DNA of 64,000 nt from Terriglobus roseus (GTDB lineage: Bacteria; Acidobacteriota; Terriglobia; Terriglobales; Acidobacteriaceae): contig NZ_FNSD01000001.1 in assembly GCF_900105625.1 (NCBI RefSeq), positions 4,340,001 through 4,404,000 on the forward strand, given 5' to 3'. Below the pieces are notes generated by a model. It was not told the origin of the DNA. It saw only the letters and a program-made list of their open reading frames with translations, and made no database searches. The translations under genes were made by a program, and so were the position numbers. Positions 8,664 through 17,383 of this stretch are shown here, piece after piece (positions within the stretch are counted from its first letter, which is position 1; each line of letters begins with the position of its first letter).

Positions 8664-10571
8664 TTAGAACCCGGACCTCATCTTCGGATACCACGTCACC
8701 TGAAATGCGCCCGTCGTGCTGCTCTGCGGGCCAGCCTTCCACACAGGAGCCTTCCAGCGCTCCTCCTGGAACCACGCATTTAGTTCCACATCGCGCTTCA
8801 ATCGCTTAATCACGTCCACGCGATAGATATCCTGTGTTGTCCCACCGGCGACGAAGTCTTTCGCGTTCTTCTTGCGCAGGTATTGAGCCGTGATGGTCTC
8901 GTTGCCGGAGAGATGATAGGTAATCCAGGCCTGACCACCCTTGGCTTCGCGTCCGATCCAATCCCCCATGATGTTGCCATTATTGGTGTAACCCTGACGC
9001 TGAATGTCCTCGTAATAGACGCCCTGGCCGAACATGCTGCGTGTGGTGACGTAATCCGTATAGGTCCCTTCAACACGGAAGTCGACCTTCGGCAGGAAGG
9101 GCAGGTGCGTGATGTAGACGCCCGGCCGCCATGCCGCCCGGCGTGGTGCTGAGATGGGGAAGACGTCGTCATGCGTAACCGAATCCGCATACAGTGTTGC
9201 GATGTTGCGCAGGAACGGCAGACGGTAGGAGAAGGTGACCGAACTATAGCGGGCGCCGGGATCGTCTCGTGAATACTTTTCCGCCGTCGTCGTGTTCTGG
9301 GTAGAGAAGAAGCCCTTTAAGAATGAGTGCAGCGTGATGGGCGCGTGGCCTTGCCCGCCGAAGATGATCGTTCGCTGAAAGCCCACCTGGAAGTTCTTCG
9401 TTGGGGCAAAGTCGAACTTCTCACTATGCGCGTAGGGGTGCCGCGGATAGGTGTGTCCCTGCAGGCTGCCGATCATGAAGTCGTATCGGACATCGCCAAT
9501 CAGGCGGCTCAGCAGAGGAATGTGAAGTGGCTCGACGCGGTTGAAGCGGAAGGCGTACATGTTCTCGGCATTGTTCGACCATGCCATGGCGCCCCCGAGG
9601 CCGGGCCCAAGCCACGCGTCCGATTTTCCGAAGGAGATCTCATGACCCAGGACGTGTGCCGACGCCGTAGCCTCCAGAACGCGGAAACGATTGGCTGCGG
9701 CCACTGGCCCCTCGGGGATCGTCGGTTCCGGCCGGTTCGTGCCACCGAACAGGTTGTTGGTTGATCCGTAGTTGATGCCGTCGCTCGCTGCTACCAACTG
9801 CTGCGACAGCGCAAGGCTGTAGCCCTCGTACGTGGGGGCATGTTGCACTTCGCCGCGAAAGTACAGCGAGAACGGCCCAAGCTCTCCCGTTGCCGAGAAG
9901 CCGTCATAGCTATTGAAGCCGCTGGAATAGGGGCGGCCATAGTCATTGTTGAAGGTCTGTCCCAGGTGATAGCTGTCGCGCAGAACCGTTCCGCCCACCA
10001 TGCGCGCGCCCGCGTAAGCAGAGCTCAGGCCGTAGACCAAGCCGCGCTTCTTCAGGGGCAGGGTGTTGGACGAAGGCTCGTCGCGCAGTTCGTAGTAAAG
10101 CTTGTCCAGCAACTCCTCTGCCTGGTCGTTCCCGTCGAAGCGGATATCGCTCTCTGAAAGATCCAACATATGTAAAACGCTGCGGCGCGTCCACGGGCGC
10201 AGTGAAAGATAAGCCGTATCGAGATAGCCCATGGAATAAAGCCGCAGCAGCGCCGGATACATCCAGCTATCCATTGGAATGTAGGGGGAACTGAGCCATT
10301 CGCCCGTGGGCACTGGTCGGCCATCGTCGGTGTAACCAGTCCGTTCCGGGAGAGCAGGTGTGGTCGAAACGGGTGCAACAAAGGGCTGCGACGCTGCGGT
10401 CGGCGCGGGAGCAGGTTCCGGCGCAGTCTGTGCAACTGCAGTCTGTGCAACGATGGTTGCGCCGCTAAGCGCGATGGTCAGTCCAGCGGTGCTTGCCGCT
10501 GCCTTCAGTGTGCGACAGCAGGCGAGCCGCGACCGCAGGAGCCGCGTAGGGTAGGAGGTCAGATCGGACAC
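8664..10571 (-). CDS. Capsule assembly Wzi family outer-membrane protein
   Basis: 635 residues from a GTG at 10571; no in-frame ATG exists before residue 100. An N-terminal export signal is visible (basic region, then 'STAGLTIALSGATIVAQTAVAQ'). A Pro/Ala-rich linker is followed by 'SSPYIPMDSWMYPALLRLYSMGYLD', the amino-terminal signature of Wzi-like proteins. The rest is rich in alternating aromatic/polar strands typical of an outer-membrane beta-barrel and ends 'QVTWYPKMRSGF' with a terminal Phe. E. coli Wzi is an 18-strand lectin that holds capsule on the cell surface. The position beside the polysaccharide genes supports a similar role here. It is longer than E. coli Wzi (about 480), as is common outside Proteobacteria. 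Confidence 0.85.
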   Translation of the reverse strand: MSDLTSYPTRLLRSRLACCRTLKAAASTAGLTIALSGATIVAQTAVAQTAPEPAPAPTAASQPFVAPVSTTPALPERTGYTDDGRPVPTGEWLSSPYIPMDSWMYPALLRLYSMGYLDTAYLSLRPWTRRSVLHMLDLSESDIRFDGNDQAEELLDKLYYELRDEPSSNTLPLKKRGLVYGLSSAYAGARMVGGTVLRDSYHLGQTFNNDYGRPYSSGFNSYDGFSATGELGPFSLYFRGEVQHAPTYEGYSLALSQQLVAASDGINYGSTNNLFGGTNRPEPTIPEGPVAAANRFRVLEATASAHVLGHEISFGKSDAWLGPGLGGAMAWSNNAENMYAFRFNRVEPLHIPLLSRLIGDVRYDFMIGSLQGHTYPRHPYAHSEKFDFAPTKNFQVGFQRTIIFGGQGHAPITLHSFLKGFFSTQNTTTAEKYSRDDPGARYSSVTFSYRLPFLRNIATLYADSVTHDDVFPISAPRRAAWRPGVYITHLPFLPKVDFRVEGTYTDYVTTRSMFGQGVYYEDIQRQGYTNNGNIMGDWIGREAKGGQAWITYHLSGNETITAQYLRKKNAKDFVAGGTTQDIYRVDVIKRLKRDVELNAWFQEERWKAPVWKAGPQSSTTGAFQVTWYPKMRSGF

Positions 10572-10610
10572 ACGGTAAGTCTACCCGTCCCGGGCACTTG
10601 TGCGTCGAAT

Positions 10611-11321
10611 CTATGCGACAGAGCTTCCGTCTAGTGGCATCAGTCCACGAACCTTTAGTCGGTGCTCCATGCCCTCCAGCGCGTCGGGGGCTCCGAGCAG
10701 CCGGGTTGCATGGATGACGGCTCCGCCCCAGCCATTGCGGGCGCGCAAGATCGATTCCTGCACCACGCGGCAAACAGCAACGGCGTCGGCGTCATCGACC
10801 GGCAGGATCGGTACCTTCGTGCCCAGCGTACGGCGCTGCGCATCGGCACGGGACAGCGGCTCGGAGCGTACCACCACAATCAGCGGCAGGTCATTCTGCT
10901 CGATCAGGGACAGCACTCCGTCAAGAGCAGGGTAAGCGCGCAGAAGAGCGACCGTTACGGCGCGTGGTCCTGTAGCGCGTGCCGTTTCAGCATGTTTCAA
11001 CGCCATACCGGCTGCAACGGCCGCGCACTCCTCGCCACTGCCGGGGCAGACGACCGCATGCAGCGACGACACTTCAATGGGAAAGTAGGACGCGATCGCC
11101 GCCCTCGCGAGAGGGTCCACACCCTCGGTCAGCAGCGTGTCGCGACGATGCATCTGCGAAAGCAGGGCAGCGTGAAGAGCCTCGGGCTGGGCAGTCATCT
11201 CGGCACGATCTGCCCGGGAAAGGCCTTCCGTTGCGGTCCTGTCGCGCTTCGTCATCCGCAACTGTTGCATGGTGGCGTACATGCTGCGCATGGCAGCGTC
11301 GCTGATCAGCGGCTTACCCAA
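10611..11321 (-). CDS. Degenerate 2-oxoacid dehydrogenase E1-alpha-like protein
   Basis: 236 residues. The overall order resembles the alpha subunit of thiamine-diphosphate E1 enzymes: 'MRSMYATMQQLRM' at the start, a GxG-like 'CPGSGEECAAVAAGMALKH' at about 103-121, 'NDLPLIVVVRSE' at about 152-163, and 'VDDADAVAVCRVVQESILRAR' near 188-208, which parallels the VdGnDvlAvyevvreAverAR region. The diphosphate-binding GDG...N motif is absent; the equivalent place reads 'VALLRAYPALDGVLSLIEQ'. It is also much shorter than a working alpha subunit (about 330-370). I infer a non-catalytic or decaying paralogue. It lies 137 bp downstream of the homodimeric E1 gene and beyond its terminator. Function unknown. 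Confidence 0.6.
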   Translation of the reverse strand: MGKPLISDAAMRSMYATMQQLRMTKRDRTATEGLSRADRAEMTAQPEALHAALLSQMHRRDTLLTEGVDPLARAAIASYFPIEVSSLHAVVCPGSGEECAAVAAGMALKHAETARATGPRAVTVALLRAYPALDGVLSLIEQNDLPLIVVVRSEPLSRADAQRRTLGTKVPILPVDDADAVAVCRVVQESILRARNGWGGAVIHATRLLGAPDALEGMEHRLKVRGLMPLDGSSVA

Positions 11322-11404
11322 AGTGGTTCATCCTCGAATCGAAAGCAGTGGTGTGTGGAGAGTATCGCATCATTCGCGGAAGGCACCCGGTTGAGTGAAC
11401 AGGC

Positions 11405-11440
11405 TGCAACAACAAAGGGCGCCGACCAAGGTCAGCGCCC
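11405..11440 (-). terminator. Rho-independent terminator after aceE
   Basis: On the minus strand, 17 nt after the aceE stop, GGGCGC-TGACC pairs with GGTC-G-GCGCCC (11417-11440, one G-T pair, tight loop) and is followed by TTTGTTGTTG. It separates aceE from the downstream E1-alpha-like gene. Confidence 0.8.
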
Positions 11441-11457
11441 GCTTGTCTCGTCCGAAG

Positions 11458-14133
11458 TTACTTCTTCGAAGGATCACTACCTTCGGTATCGATCCCCAGA
11501 TCGGCAAACGCTTTCTGAGCAACCTTCGCCTTGACGCTGCCCTCGCGTACCAGCTTCGACAGTGTCGCCGTGACAACGGCTGCCGCATCCACTTCGAAGT
11601 GACGGCGCAGGTGTTCGCGGTTGTCGCTGCGACCGAAGCCGTCCGTGCCCAGTGTGACCAGGCGCGAACCAAGCCAGGGCGCCAGCGAGTCCGGCATGAC
11701 CTTCATGTAATCGCTTGCAGCGATGATGGGCCCGTTCGATCCGGTCAGTGCCTGCAGCAGGTAAGGCTGCTTCTCCTTCTCCGCCGGGTGCAGACGGTTC
11801 CAGCGCTCCACGTCGAGCGCGTCGCGGCGCACCTCGATGTAGCTCGGAACAGACCAGACATCTGCCTCGACGCCGTACTTGGTCGACAGGATCTCCTGCG
11901 CCTTCAACACTTCGTTCAGGATGGTTCCCGAACCGAAGAGTTGCACGGTGGCAGCGCCCTTCGCTGCGGGCTTGAACTTGTACAGGCCGCGCAGAATGCC
12001 TTCGCGAACATTGTCGCCTGCGGGCATCTCAGGGTGGATGTAATCCTCGTTGTACATGGTGACGTAGTAGAAGATCTGCTCGTCATCCGCGTACATGCGC
12101 TTCAGTCCATCCTGAAGCACAACCGCGAGTTCGTAAGCGAACGCGGGGTCGTAGCTGATGCAGGTGGGGATGGTGCTGGACAACACGTGCGAGTGGCCGT
12201 CCTGGTGCTGCAGACCCTCACCCAGCATGGTCGTACGGCCGGCGGTGCCGCCCATCAGGAAGCCCTTGCCACGCGAGTCTGCGAAGGCCCACGCCATGTC
12301 ACCGATGCGCTGGAAGCCGAACATCGAGTAGTACATGTAGAAGGGAACCGATGGCAGATTGTAGTTCGCGTAGGCAGTCCCTGCGGCGGTAAAGCTGGCC
12401 ATCGATCCGGCTTCGGTGATGCCTTCTTCCAGGATCTGGCCGTCCTTCTCCTCGCGGTAGGAGAGGAGAACATCGCTGTCATGCGGAATGTATTTCTGGC
12501 CTTCGCTGGCGTAGATGCCGACCTGCTTGACTGCGGACTCCATGCCGAAGGTACGGCCCTCGTCGGGAACGATCGGCACGATCAGCTTGCCAATCGCCTT
12601 GTCCTTCATCAGTGCTCGAAGGATCGCAACGAAGACCATCGTCGTCGAGACGGCGCGGCCCTTCGATCCACCGAGCCACTCCTTGAAGAAGTCCATTGAG
12701 GGTGCGGCAAACTCAAAGGGCTTGACCTCGCGCCTGGGGATGTAGCCACCCAGGTTGGCGCGGTGCTCCTGCATGTACTTCAGTTCGGGTGCATCGTCCG
12801 CCGGCTTCCAGGGTTTACCTGCAGCAGCCTGCTCTTCGGGGACGGGAATGTCGAAGCGCTTGACGAAGGCGACGACGCCCTCATCCGTCAGCTTCTTCTC
12901 GTTGTGCGCGGCGTTACGGCCTTCCGTGGTCGCGAAGCCGTATCCCTTTACTGTCTTGGCAAGGATGACGGTCGGTCCGCCCTTGTGCTCCACGGCCTTC
13001 TTGTAGGCGTTGTAGACCTTCAGGGGGTCGTGTCCGCCGCGGTGCAGACGGCCGAGCTGCTCATCGGTGTAGTCCTTGACCAACGTCAGAAGCTCAGGGT
13101 ACTTACCAAAGAAGTGCTGGCGGAGATACGCGCCGCCCTTGGCCTTGTACGCCTGGAAGTCGCCGTCGACGCACTCTTCCATGCGCTTCAGCAGCAGGCC
13201 GGTGTGATCCTGCTCGAAGAGCGCGTCCCAATCTGAACCCCAGACGACCTTGATGACATTCCAGCCGCAGCCGCGGAAGTGGCCTTCCAGCTCATCGATA
13301 ATGCGCTTGTTGCCGCGCACCGGCCCGTCCAGGCGCTGCAGATTGCAGTTGACGACAAAGATCAGGTTATCCAGGTTCTCACGTGCGCCCAGCGTGATCG
13401 CGCCGAGTGTGTCGACCTCGTCCGACTCGCCGTCGCCGACAAAGGCCCAAACCTTGCGGTCGGTCTTCGCGATGAGGCTGCGGTTCTCCAGATACTTCAT
13501 GAAACGCGCCTGATAGATGGCGTTCAGCGGGCCGATGCCCATGGAGACCGTGGGGAACTGCCAGAAATCCTGCATGAGCCAGGGGTGCGGATAGCTGGAC
13601 AGGCCAGCGTGGTCGCGCAGTTCGTGGCGGAAGTTAAGAAGGTGCTCTTCGGACAGACGGCCTTCCAGGAAGGCGCGGCCGTAGACGCCGGGCGATGCGT
13701 GGCCCTGGAAGTAAACGAAGTCGCCGGGCTGATCGCCATAGCTGCCATGGAAGAAGTGGTTGAAGCCCACTTCCAGCAGCGTCGCGAGCGAAGAGTAAGT
13801 AGAGATGTGGCCGCCGATACCGGCGTCCTTTTTGTTCTGGCCGTGCACCATCGCCATGGCGTTCCAGCGGATCAGCGCCTCGATGCGCTTCTCCATGTCG
13901 CGGTCGCCGGGGTAGGGCACTTCGTCATGCTTGGGGATGGTGTTGCGGTAAGGCGTCGCCAGCTCGTTTTCGGCGTGAACACCGGCCTCGCGCGCGCGCT
14001 GACGCAGTGCGGTCATCAGCTCCGCGCCCTGTTGTGGGCCCTCGGCGACAATCATCTCGTCAAACGCTTCAATCCACTCCGCAATCTCCTGCTGCAGATC
14101 GCTTACCGGGGGCACAGCTACATTGGTCGCCAT
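11458..14133 (-). CDS. aceE: Pyruvate dehydrogenase E1 component, homodimeric type
   Basis: 891 residues from the ATG at 14133, which has GGAG four bases upstream. An upstream extension to 14202 is basic and lacks homology. Length matches E. coli AceE (887). The thiamine-diphosphate motif is 'GDGESDEVDTLGAITLGARENLDN...NCN' at about 231-255. The N-terminal 'DAGIGGHISTYSSLATLLEVGFNHFFHG' region and 'MGGTAGRTTMLGEGLQHQDGHSHV' are diagnostic of the single-chain E1. It decarboxylates pyruvate and acetylates the lipoyl groups of E2. No E2 (aceF) or E3 gene is next to it here. ATG leader and terminator indicate a monocistronic unit. Confidence 0.95.
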   Translation of the reverse strand: MATNVAVPPVSDLQQEIAEWIEAFDEMIVAEGPQQGAELMTALRQRAREAGVHAENELATPYRNTIPKHDEVPYPGDRDMEKRIEALIRWNAMAMVHGQNKKDAGIGGHISTYSSLATLLEVGFNHFFHGSYGDQPGDFVYFQGHASPGVYGRAFLEGRLSEEHLLNFRHELRDHAGLSSYPHPWLMQDFWQFPTVSMGIGPLNAIYQARFMKYLENRSLIAKTDRKVWAFVGDGESDEVDTLGAITLGARENLDNLIFVVNCNLQRLDGPVRGNKRIIDELEGHFRGCGWNVIKVVWGSDWDALFEQDHTGLLLKRMEECVDGDFQAYKAKGGAYLRQHFFGKYPELLTLVKDYTDEQLGRLHRGGHDPLKVYNAYKKAVEHKGGPTVILAKTVKGYGFATTEGRNAAHNEKKLTDEGVVAFVKRFDIPVPEEQAAAGKPWKPADDAPELKYMQEHRANLGGYIPRREVKPFEFAAPSMDFFKEWLGGSKGRAVSTTMVFVAILRALMKDKAIGKLIVPIVPDEGRTFGMESAVKQVGIYASEGQKYIPHDSDVLLSYREEKDGQILEEGITEAGSMASFTAAGTAYANYNLPSVPFYMYYSMFGFQRIGDMAWAFADSRGKGFLMGGTAGRTTMLGEGLQHQDGHSHVLSSTIPTCISYDPAFAYELAVVLQDGLKRMYADDEQIFYYVTMYNEDYIHPEMPAGDNVREGILRGLYKFKPAAKGAATVQLFGSGTILNEVLKAQEILSTKYGVEADVWSVPSYIEVRRDALDVERWNRLHPAEKEKQPYLLQALTGSNGPIIAASDYMKVMPDSLAPWLGSRLVTLGTDGFGRSDNREHLRRHFEVDAAAVVTATLSKLVREGSVKAKVAQKAFADLGIDTEGSDPSKK

Positions 14134-14241
14134 ATTGCTCCAGCTTCGACGTCTTTTTGATGACCTGAATCGTCTCAAAAAGCGGCTTTTCTTACCTGAC
14201 AATTATAAGTGGGAACCGTATCCGGTATAAGCGCGGGTCGC

Positions 14242-14754
14242 TTATCGCACAGCGACCGGCTTACCTCCGAACGACGCCGCCAGCTGTTTCACTACTTGTC
14301 GGGACAGAAAGTTCGGACCGAACAGCAGCATCAGGAAGCGCCAGGACGGGCGGTCGATAATTACGGTCTCGGTCATGTGGACTCGGGTCACCGTAGGAGA
14401 AACGGCCTCAAGCTGGTAGATCCAGATGCCACGCAGGTAGCCCGGGCTGGTGAGTGCCACCTCGCGGAGACGTGGAGGCGTGCTCGCCTCCACACACATC
14501 AGCACCGGCAGCTTACCTTCAGTCTCCTGCCAGCATGGGTGGCCATTCTGCGGCGGCGCAGGGGCAACGGTCAGACCCTTGCGCCATGTGGGTTGCTCCT
14601 CCACGTTCGCGATGCGCTCCCACACGGCCTTCTGGCTTGCAGACAGGTCGGCGGTGTACTCAGCCGTATGGTCCAGCGGCTGCATGTAGCCAATGCCCCA
14701 CGCTGCAGCAACCAGCATGACCAGCACTGCAACGATGGTCAGCAACCGCCGCAT
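14242..14754 (-). CDS. SRPBCC/polyketide-cyclase-like protein with N-terminal anchor
   Basis: 170 residues. A hydrophobic N-terminus 'LLTIVAVLVMLVAAAWGIGYM' after 'MRR' is a signal anchor or signal peptide. The remainder looks like a START/SRPBCC ligand-binding domain: 'YTADLSASQKAVWERIANVEEQPTW' is the usual first strand/helix of such domains, and the last helix 'RPSWRFLMLLFGPNFLSRQVVKQLAA' is typical. It starts 21 bp after the stop of argJ, so it may share a transcript. No specific function can be assigned. Confidence 0.65.
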   Translation of the reverse strand: MRRLLTIVAVLVMLVAAAWGIGYMQPLDHTAEYTADLSASQKAVWERIANVEEQPTWRKGLTVAPAPPQNGHPCWQETEGKLPVLMCVEASTPPRLREVALTSPGYLRGIWIYQLEAVSPTVTRVHMTETVIIDRPSWRFLMLLFGPNFLSRQVVKQLAASFGGKPVAVR

Positions 14755-14775
14755 CCAGAGTCCCTCCGCGTTTCC

Positions 14776-15999
14776 TTAGGTCGAATAGTCCGCGTTGATA
14801 TGAACGTATTCCACCGTAAGATCGCAGGTCAGGAACTTTGAGTGGCCTGGGCCCGAACCAAAGTTGACAGCAATGGTGTACTCACGCTGCTGCATCTTCT
14901 CGTGGACTGCCGCCTCGTCATAGCCGTCAGCGCGCATGCCATGATCGAAGATGCGGACGCCGCCGATGGTGATGGTGACATCTGCTGCGTCAAACGGAAC
15001 ACCCGCATAGCCGGCTGCACACAGGATGCGCCCCCAGTTGGGATCGGCGCTGGACCAGGCCGTCTTGCAGAGTGGCGAATGGGCGATGGACTTCGCGATG
15101 GTCTTAGCCGACGCGTCATCCGGCAGGCCAGAGACATCGAGTGTCACGACATGCGTGACGCCTTCGCCGTCGTCGATGATGGCGTGCGCCAGGTCATCGC
15201 AGACCCGTTGAAGCTCTGCGCAGAACTCGTCCTGGAAGCTGCGCTGCACACTGGTCCACTTCACGCCGCTGGCACCACTGGCAAGGATCAGTACGGTGTC
15301 GTTAGTGGACGTATCGCCGTCAACCGAGATGGAGTTGAAGCTGGCCTCTACCGCTGGTTCGAGCAGGCCGCGGAGATCCGACGGATCGATCTGCAGGTCT
15401 GTGAACAGGTAGACCAGCATGGTGGCGTGAGGCGGTCCAAGCTGAGGTCCGATCATGCCGGCACCCTTGCAGCAACCGAAGATGCGGACGGAGCTCTCGG
15501 CGTCCTCCAGTGTCGCCTGCGACACCTTCATCTTCGTGTCGGTGGTCATGATGGCAGTGGCGAAGGCCTCAGCCGCAGCCTGATTGCTTGCGAGCCGTGC
15601 GTGCGCATTCGGCAGCGCCGCAATCAGCTTCTCGACGGGCAGCGGAACACCGATGATGCCGGTGGACGAAGGGAACACCTCGGTCGCGGGGCAGCCGAAG
15701 ATTTCGCCCGCGGTAGCACATGTCTGCTCTGCGACTTGCAGGCCCAGGGGGCCCGTCGCGCAGTTCGCATTGCCCGCGTTGATGACCAGCGCGCGTACTT
15801 GACCCTGCGTCGCGGCTATGTTCCGTCGGCCGATGGTAACCGGCGCAGCGACGACCTGGTTCTTCGTGAACATGACGGCGGCGGATGCGGTGCGGTCAGC
15901 TACCGCGACGGCCACATCGGTGCGACCGCTGGCCTTGATGCCGGCCTTAACAGCAGCCCAGCGAAATCCGCGGGGCAATTCCTTACGTATCGATGGCAA
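14776..15999 (-). CDS. argJ: Bifunctional ornithine acetyltransferase / N-acetylglutamate synthase
   Basis: 407 residues from a TTG at 15999, preceded by an AGAAGGA Shine-Dalgarno about 8 bases away. ArgJ recycles acetyl from N-acetylornithine to glutamate in arginine synthesis. The autoproteolytic Ala-Thr pair lies in 'HATMLVYLFTD' (Thr near 192); the enzyme cleaves itself there into alpha and beta chains. The loop before it ('GPQLGPPHATML') is a few residues longer than the usual 'APNMATML'. 'SVDGDTSTNDTV' is the conserved substrate-binding motif, and the C-terminus 'YVHINADYST' matches the family end. No other arg genes are adjacent. The possession of both activities is inferred, not shown. 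Confidence 0.95.
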   Translation of the reverse strand: MPSIRKELPRGFRWAAVKAGIKASGRTDVAVAVADRTASAAVMFTKNQVVAAPVTIGRRNIAATQGQVRALVINAGNANCATGPLGLQVAEQTCATAGEIFGCPATEVFPSSTGIIGVPLPVEKLIAALPNAHARLASNQAAAEAFATAIMTTDTKMKVSQATLEDAESSVRIFGCCKGAGMIGPQLGPPHATMLVYLFTDLQIDPSDLRGLLEPAVEASFNSISVDGDTSTNDTVLILASGASGVKWTSVQRSFQDEFCAELQRVCDDLAHAIIDDGEGVTHVVTLDVSGLPDDASAKTIAKSIAHSPLCKTAWSSADPNWGRILCAAGYAGVPFDAADVTITIGGVRIFDHGMRADGYDEAAVHEKMQQREYTIAVNFGSGPGHSKFLTCDLTVEYVHINADYST

Positions 16000-16032
16000 C
16001 TGCGTTTCCTTCTCTTCTGTTGAATCTGTTTG

Positions 16033-17124
16033 TTACCAGCCGGTGCTGTCCACGCGGACGGTAGTGCCGGTGCGCTGGCTTTCCATGGCAAGCTCGATCA
16101 TGCGGGCAACGCGGATGGCACAACGAGCCGTGACCGCGGGCTCTGCCGTGCCGAGGATCGAGTCGGCCACATTCTGATAGAAGCCTCGATAGTCCCCGGG
16201 AATGGTCGGCACTTTCTCCGTTACTAATTCTGTGGGCTTGGTGGTGTCGGTAGCGGTCGTCAGTGTGCCCCATCGATCTTCCGCTTCGGCTAGCCAGGGA
16301 GACGACGAGTCGAGCGATGGGGGCAACATTCCGGCCAGGATTGTTGGCTCCTGTGGATCCAGACCATACTTCACATAGCTACCGCCCGTACCGTTCAGAC
16401 GGTAGCGGGGACCGCCTTCAGCGGCCAGAACCGTTGTACCCAGCCGAACGGTCATGGTGCGATCCCGACCCGTTGGAAAGACGAGAATTAAGTCGAAGGC
16501 GTCTGGCACCTTCCCGACATTTCGGTCATGGCGGATGTTCGCGGTGATCGTCGACGGATGACCGAAGAGGGTAAGGGCCTGATCGATCAGGTGCGGCCCG
16601 ATGTCGTAGAGCTGGCCTCCGCCTTCTTCCTCCTCCCGCCAGGCTCCCGGTTTCGGATCGGGGCGATATCGGTCGAAGCGTGACTCGAGTGTGACCGCAC
16701 GGCCTACTTTGCCTTCCTGCAACAGCTTGCGGAGCGTCTGGAAGTCGCCGTCCCAGCGACGATTATGGAAAGGGAAGAGGAGAACGCCCTTCTCGCGGGC
16801 GATCTTTTCCAGCTCCTCAGCCTGCGCTAGTGTAGTCGTCATCGGCTTGTCGCAGACGACGTGCTTGCCGGCCAGCAAAGCCTGCTTAGTGAACGGATAG
16901 TGTGTCGGGTTGGGCGTCCCGATGACGACCAGTTCTACATCGCTGGCCAGAAGTTCTTCGAAGCTGCGCAGCTGCGCGGCGTGGGGGTAAGCCTGTTTCG
17001 CCGTCTCGCCCGTCCGCTGGACGATGGCGGTCAGTTCCAGCGACGGAACTGCCGAGACAAAGGGCGCGTGAAAGACGCGGCCCGCCAGGCCGTAACCAAC
17101 GACTCCAGTGCGAATGCGGCGCAA
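16033..17124 (-). CDS. Gfo/Idh/MocA family oxidoreductase
   Basis: About 363 residues from a TTG at 17124, preceded by GGGAG five bases upstream. Longer in-frame starts would add about 130 residues with no homology. The NAD(P)-binding fold reads 'GVVGYGLAGRVFHAPF' at residues 6-21. The family's 'EKP'-type motif is 'VVCDKPM' at about 96-102. The C-terminal alpha/beta domain contains 'GGGQLYDIGPHLIDQALTLFG', with the GGG-x-DxGxHxxD pattern of the active site. Such enzymes oxidise sugars, inositols or biliverdin-type substrates. The substrate here is unknown. It is divergent from the TolC gene across a 200-bp region. Confidence 0.9.
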   Translation of the reverse strand: MRRIRTGVVGYGLAGRVFHAPFVSAVPSLELTAIVQRTGETAKQAYPHAAQLRSFEELLASDVELVVIGTPNPTHYPFTKQALLAGKHVVCDKPMTTTLAQAEELEKIAREKGVLLFPFHNRRWDGDFQTLRKLLQEGKVGRAVTLESRFDRYRPDPKPGAWREEEEGGGQLYDIGPHLIDQALTLFGHPSTITANIRHDRNVGKVPDAFDLILVFPTGRDRTMTVRLGTTVLAAEGGPRYRLNGTGGSYVKYGLDPQEPTILAGMLPPSLDSSSPWLAEAEDRWGTLTTATDTTKPTELVTEKVPTIPGDYRGFYQNVADSILGTAEPAVTARCAIRVARMIELAMESQRTGTTVRVDSTGW

Positions 17125-17352
17125 GTGATCTCCCGGTGCCCGGTAGGGCGTGCGAACAAACAGGATAGAACGACGAGCGATCCAGCGTGTGAATGATTCG
17201 CGACAGGGGCATCTACCGCTTGCACCAGATGTGTTGCACACTGTGAGGACTGCCAAATCGTCCCCCTGCGTCGCAACATGAACATTTTCTGCATCGAAGG
17301 CGCGGGTAGGCCGCATCAGATAGGCAACGCTGATGATTTGCCACTCCGAGCG

Positions 17353-17372
17353 CACTGACCGTCGAGTCAGTG
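17353..17372. promoter_or_regulatory. Candidate operator dyad ahead of the TolC-EmrA pair
   Basis: CACTGAC (17353-17359) and GTCAGTG (17366-17372) form a perfect 7-bp inverted repeat around six bases. It lies just upstream of the GGAGG at 17376-17380 and the GTG start at 17384. The size and symmetry suit a dimeric TetR-type repressor. It could also form an RNA hairpin next to the ribosome-binding site. No regulator gene is adjacent. Confidence 0.45.
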
Positions 17373-17383
17373 GCGGAGGTCGA

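Noticed and set aside
11395-12699. A 434-codon plus-strand open frame across the aceE region
   Set aside because: It is antisense to a fully conserved pyruvate dehydrogenase; its translation is Arg/His/Val-rich with no motif.
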